Below, one piece after another: positions 60,962 to 64,000 of a DNA stretch of 64,000 nucleotides. The position numbers and the translations under genes were made by a program. The notes under the pieces were generated by a model, which was given only the letters and a program-made list of their open reading frames with translations, ran no database searches and was not told the origin of the DNA. Where the stretch lies: NCBI GenBank assembly GCA_945910005.1, contig OX246740.1:674917-738916 (forward strand), written 5' to 3'. The stretch is from Isoperla grammatica. Lineage: Eukaryota > Arthropoda > Insecta > Plecoptera > Perlodidae. Positions within the stretch are counted from its first letter, which is position 1; each line of letters opens with the position of its first letter.

Positions 60962-61092
60962 CTTCGGTAATGCTTTCGTCATCAATCAATGACGTGTTTA
61001 TACGGTCTCGGCCAACCTGAGCAGGTATTTGAATTAGCCACGGCCGCTGGTTGGCTACCGCTCACCCACCCATGACGGAAGCATTACCGAAG
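60962..61092. repeat. Inverted repeat, arms 21 bp
   Basis: CTTCGGTAATGCTTTCGTCA versus its near-complement at 61072-61092. It begins only 13 bp after the preceding foldback. Confidence 0.7.
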
Positions 61093-62049
61093 ATGTTGTA
61101 CGATGACTATAAAAAGGATTTAATTCCATCACTTCTTATTTAAGGAATAAGAAACGGTGACTTTGGAGCCGTCCTATAGCAACGAAGCACTCAATAAATT
61201 CAAAGTTGTTCTGAATCGGCCTTGTTGATAATTTCTGGCATTTGTCCGCAAGTGTTCGCACTGTCCAATCACTGATTCATTTATTTCATATTTGAAATGT
61301 CGATCTTTGATTGGTTGTCGCTCGGTCGTCGATGTAAGCGAATCAAATAGTAGAAACGTACCCAAGTATATAACGTAATGTTGGTTACAGATATTGCTTC
61401 ATCAGTCTGAACCGTATTCCAACGCTAAAGGTGGAGAAAATCCATATTTCGAAGAAATTCGCAAACTTTTCGAGTATCGGAAAGAACTTTTCAAAGTTGT
61501 CTTCAAAGGAAGTCACTCACATTCGCGAATTCGCTCGGAAAGTTGTCATCCCCAGTTTGTTTTCCACAGAACGCTGCCAATGTGTCACGAGGCACTCTCT
61601 TCATTTTCTAAGTGTTTTGCAATTCGCTGTTTCCAAAGACAAATGAAAACATTCGGGAATTAATTCATCCCTTAATTGAAATTAGAGCCAAGACGATGGT
61701 TAATCTCGTTAGTTTACCTGGGGTTAATAATTTCGATCGAGGGGATTATCTGCCAGGGGGATTTAATTGAGTTAGCGTGCGGGGGAGGGGGATGATTTTA
61801 GATTTATCGGATCGCCTCAGGCGATAATCTCGTGCACCAAAACGATACATCGTTATTTTCATGTTGTGCACAATTTATAATTTTATAAGTTCTAAACGGA
61901 AGTGGTGACGATATGGAAAAAGTTACATTTAGTAAAGTCTCGTCGCTTAAGCTTGCAAGGTGAGGCGTCATCGTCATCATCAGGCGTTTTCTGTAGAGCA
62001 TCATTAGAACCCAAACCTACCCTGATGAAGATGCGTTAAGAGGAAGGAC
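61093..62049. other. Unannotated stretch
   Basis: Two overlapping plus-strand frames at 61394-61663 have some coding-like composition but no recognisable family, start context or splice support. Confidence 0.4.
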
Positions 62050-62051
62050 TA

Positions 62052-62400
62052 CTCGCCAATATTAAAACCCGCGAAATTAACGTATTTTCGTCATATCTCA
62101 ATAACGCCACACAATATCGAAAAAGTGTCAACTACGCATATTTTGGATTCGTGAGAGCTCAATACCATATGAAAAAGATTCCGTGGATTGTAGTAATTAT
62201 AGTTGTGATTTCAAATTAACTTGTGAATTAATTAAATTCGAAATAATAATTATAATTAGTCCAAACTAGTAAATCTTTTTCATATGGTATTGAGCTCTCC
62301 CGAATCGAAAATATGCGTAGTTGTCACTTTTTCGATATTGTGTGGCGTTATTGAGATATGACGAAAATACGTTAATTTCGCGGGGTTTAATATTGGCGAG
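62052..62400. mobile_element. Mariner-like MITE, 349 bp
   Basis: Arms of about 130 bp start CTCGCCAATATTAAAACC and include CGTCATATCTCAATAACGCC and TCAATACCATATGAAAAAG with complements. Flanked by TA on both sides (62050-62051, 62401-62402), the Tc1/mariner duplication. A solo relative of the end is at 6152. Confidence 0.8.
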
Positions 62401-62402
62401 TA

Positions 62403-63329
62403 TGACACCTCGTTCGCGTCGATGAAACTAAAGCGACCCCAACTACCAACCTTGTTCTCGTGCCTCGTGCATTGTAGTGATACTATGAGCTCGTCTGTTG
62501 GTAGGCTAATTGTCTGTGTGTGCACTGCAATGCAATGTATGACAGTGCATCTAGTGCGGTGAATACCGTTGAAATAGACCGCGTGGAGCGACCATCTCTT
62601 CTGTGATTTTTCAAGGTTGCCTTACTTCTTACTGCGGGCCCATTATACCCTTGTTTTGGTCGTACGTAAGGGTGGAGATATGGTCGTACTCGTCATATGT
62701 TCTTGATACATGAATACACAAACAGGGTCTATTGTAATATTGTACAGACTGTACTGACATGTGTGTGCAGACTCCTTGGCTCACAGGTGCATTTCCCCCC
62801 TCACCCCCCCTTGTATCAATATCTCCCCCTCCACTCAGCTCGGCAGTCCATCAGTGACTCCCCCCCTCCCCCCTGGTGCGGTGGTGTCGCATTACAGGGG
62901 AGGGGGCGCAAGGTGTGAATCATACTATGTCAATACGCCATCCACCCCTAATTTGTAAAGTCTAGGGGATGCGTGAGAAGTCAGCCGTGTGTTGGGGGGG
63001 TGGGTGAATGTCTTCAAGACGCGAGGGTGAAAGGAATTTCTATCGCTTTGCAAAGTTGTCAGTTGTTGTGGGTAGGTATTCATGTAAGTGCGTCTTGAAG
63101 CTGTTCACATGTGAAGGTTTCTGGTGGTGTTGCTTCATCTGAAGTTGTTGTGCGGCTTCGACCACCTTTCTGTCACCTTCGCCCCTGTAATCTTTGTGAT
63201 AAACAGTCATTGCTCCTTGCTCGCAATATAGAATACCTGTTTTAGGGTGCATAGCAGCACATAATTAATCATACACTTCGAGTGCGTTATCTGTGATACC
63301 AGCTTTAGTTATCTGATGTGCTCTCTCCT
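62403..63329. other. Unannotated stretch
   Basis: 63040-63252 has a 70-codon minus-strand frame of non-repetitive composition (His, Gln and Lys rich). It lies next to the SINE copy and may be part of an unrecognised repeat. No family match. Confidence 0.35.
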
Positions 63330-63525
63330 TCAGGCGACTTAGCTGGGTATATTGGGGTGTTCGGAAAGTTGGAAAGGAATGTCTCAAGATTATTAGTAGA
63401 ACAATTGCAGAATCACCCTATTATAACTGAGGAAACATTTGGAAAATAGGATAGCCAGTTCTCGGAATCGAACCAGTGACCTCCCGAATTAGAGTCTTGT
63501 GTCTTATCGCTGAGCTAACTCTATC
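63330..63525 (-). repeat. tRNA-derived SINE, copy S2
   Basis: On the minus strand, A-box TTAGCTCAGCGATAAG (63518-63503) and perfect B-box GGTTCGATTCC (63474-63464) are spaced as in a tRNA. AAGACTCTAATT between them recalls the anticodon arm of tRNA-Lys(CTT). The body continues with CCAACTTTCCGA and ACCCCAATATACC, shared with copy S1 at 23545. Confidence 0.6.
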
Positions 63526-63595
63526 GATGTTAGTCATAGTTTACTCTTGTTCCTATTTACCTATTTTATTTCAATTTTGTGTTCATTTGATTACA

Positions 63596-63597
<2 letters not shown>

Positions 63598-63648
<51 letters not shown>
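63598..63648. repeat. (TC)n microsatellite
   Basis: About 25 TC units directly abutting the LINE coding remnant. Confidence 0.98.
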
Positions 63649-63650
<2 letters not shown>

Positions 63651-63651
<1 letters not shown>

Positions 63652-64000
63652 TAAACCCCGATAAATCACAAACAATTATTTTAGGTTACCACAAACTGCT
63701 AGCAAAACTAAACCTACCAGATGTCGACAGTGTATCTTTAAATGGCAACACAATACCTTTTCAACACCACGTTAGAAACTTAGGACTCTTAATGACGCAA
63801 GACCTGACCTGGACAGAACACGTAAAACACGTGTGTCAAAAGACGTATGCTGCGTTACATTCTTTAAACAGACTTAAAAACTTCCTCCCGACTAAACTTA
63901 AGACAATGCTAGTACAATCCCTCATCATACCTCACTTCGACTACTGCGACGTTGTATATAATGACTTAAGTGAAGACCTCTCTATTCGCCTCCAAAGGGC
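63651..64000 (+). mobile_element. LINE (non-LTR retrotransposon) reverse transcriptase, C-terminal region, partial
   Basis: One plus-strand frame is open from 63651 to the window edge. It reads INPDKSQTIILG, then VRNLGLLMTQDLTW, ALHSLNRLKNFLP, LKTMLVQSLIIPHFDYCD. These are the hallmarks of the region after the catalytic core of non-LTR reverse transcriptases (the NPxKS-Q-x-LG segment, NLG...D..L.W..H, thumb, and PxxDYC), as in Jockey/CR1-type elements. The product would be an RNA-directed DNA polymerase used for self-copying. The catalytic part is absent because a (TC)n tract replaces everything upstream, so the copy is truncated or interrupted at its 5' side. There is no frame disruption within the visible 116 codons, so the insertion may be fairly young. 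Confidence 0.88.

Noticed and set aside
61394..61663. Two overlapping frames of 71-89 codons that look mildly coding
   Set aside because: Both frames are equally open, neither resembles a known family, and no splice signals flank them.
63040..63252. 70-codon minus-strand frame as a gene
   Set aside because: Composition is plausible, but no domain, start context or splice support was found, and it adjoins a SINE. Recorded only in the stretch note.

Overview
The window is eukaryotic, intron-rich and very repeat-dense, and most likely comes from an arthropod with a large genome. The arthropod call is an inference. It rests on a fatty-acid-binding-protein (FABP) gene of arthropod character that lacks the second of the usual three FABP introns, five tandem TTAGG units at 52161, a TCAGT-type initiator upstream of the FABP start, and many arthropod-style dispersed repeats. 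A crustacean or chelicerate is as likely as an insect. No bacterial, organellar or viral gene was recognised. Two 200-base N runs (37691-37890, 57891-58090) are assembly gaps.

Two host genes can be supported. (1) A complete three-exon FABP gene lies on the minus strand: exon 1 at 24219-24297, exon 2 at 6441-6715, exon 3 at 370-423. Joined, they give a 135-residue protein with a clean frame, consensus splice ends and a phase-1 first intron. The first intron is about 17.5 kb and the second about 6.0 kb; both are filled with transposons, minisatellites and microsatellites. (2) On the plus strand, a GC-rich TATA-less promoter (about 53255-53512) with GC box, RFX-type X-box and NRF1-type motif precedes a short first coding exon (53513-53567) that looks like the start of a SAM-like helical domain. 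Its later exons were not found and may lie beyond the window. A third coding fragment, at the right edge (63651-64000), is a LINE reverse-transcriptase C-terminal region.

Layout. 1-24.3 kb is the FABP gene with its intronic repeats: two Helitron-like families, an 87-bp minisatellite, long AAT/ATT tracts, foldback elements and a 314-bp hAT MITE. 26.0-37.6 kb is one uninterrupted satellite of about 195 copies of a 59-bp unit, starting about 1.7 kb upstream of the FABP start. 38.6-40.0 kb is a 111-bp satellite. 40.0-41.1 and 48.4-50.2 kb hold two copies of an AT-rich dispersed repeat, the second split by a hAT MITE with a perfect 8-bp target duplication. 43.8-44.5 kb is a 70-bp minisatellite. 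44.7-48.1 kb is a giant foldback structure whose arms carry a 61-bp satellite in opposite orientations. 52-53 kb has a long palindrome and then the second gene's promoter. 54.9-63.5 kb is dense in small inverted-repeat elements, SINE pieces and simple repeats.

Apart from the two genes the window is a record of transposition and tandem amplification. The structures most worth following up are the satellite-cored foldback, the Helitron-like ends that appear to have seeded a minisatellite, and a set of MITEs with readable target-site duplications.
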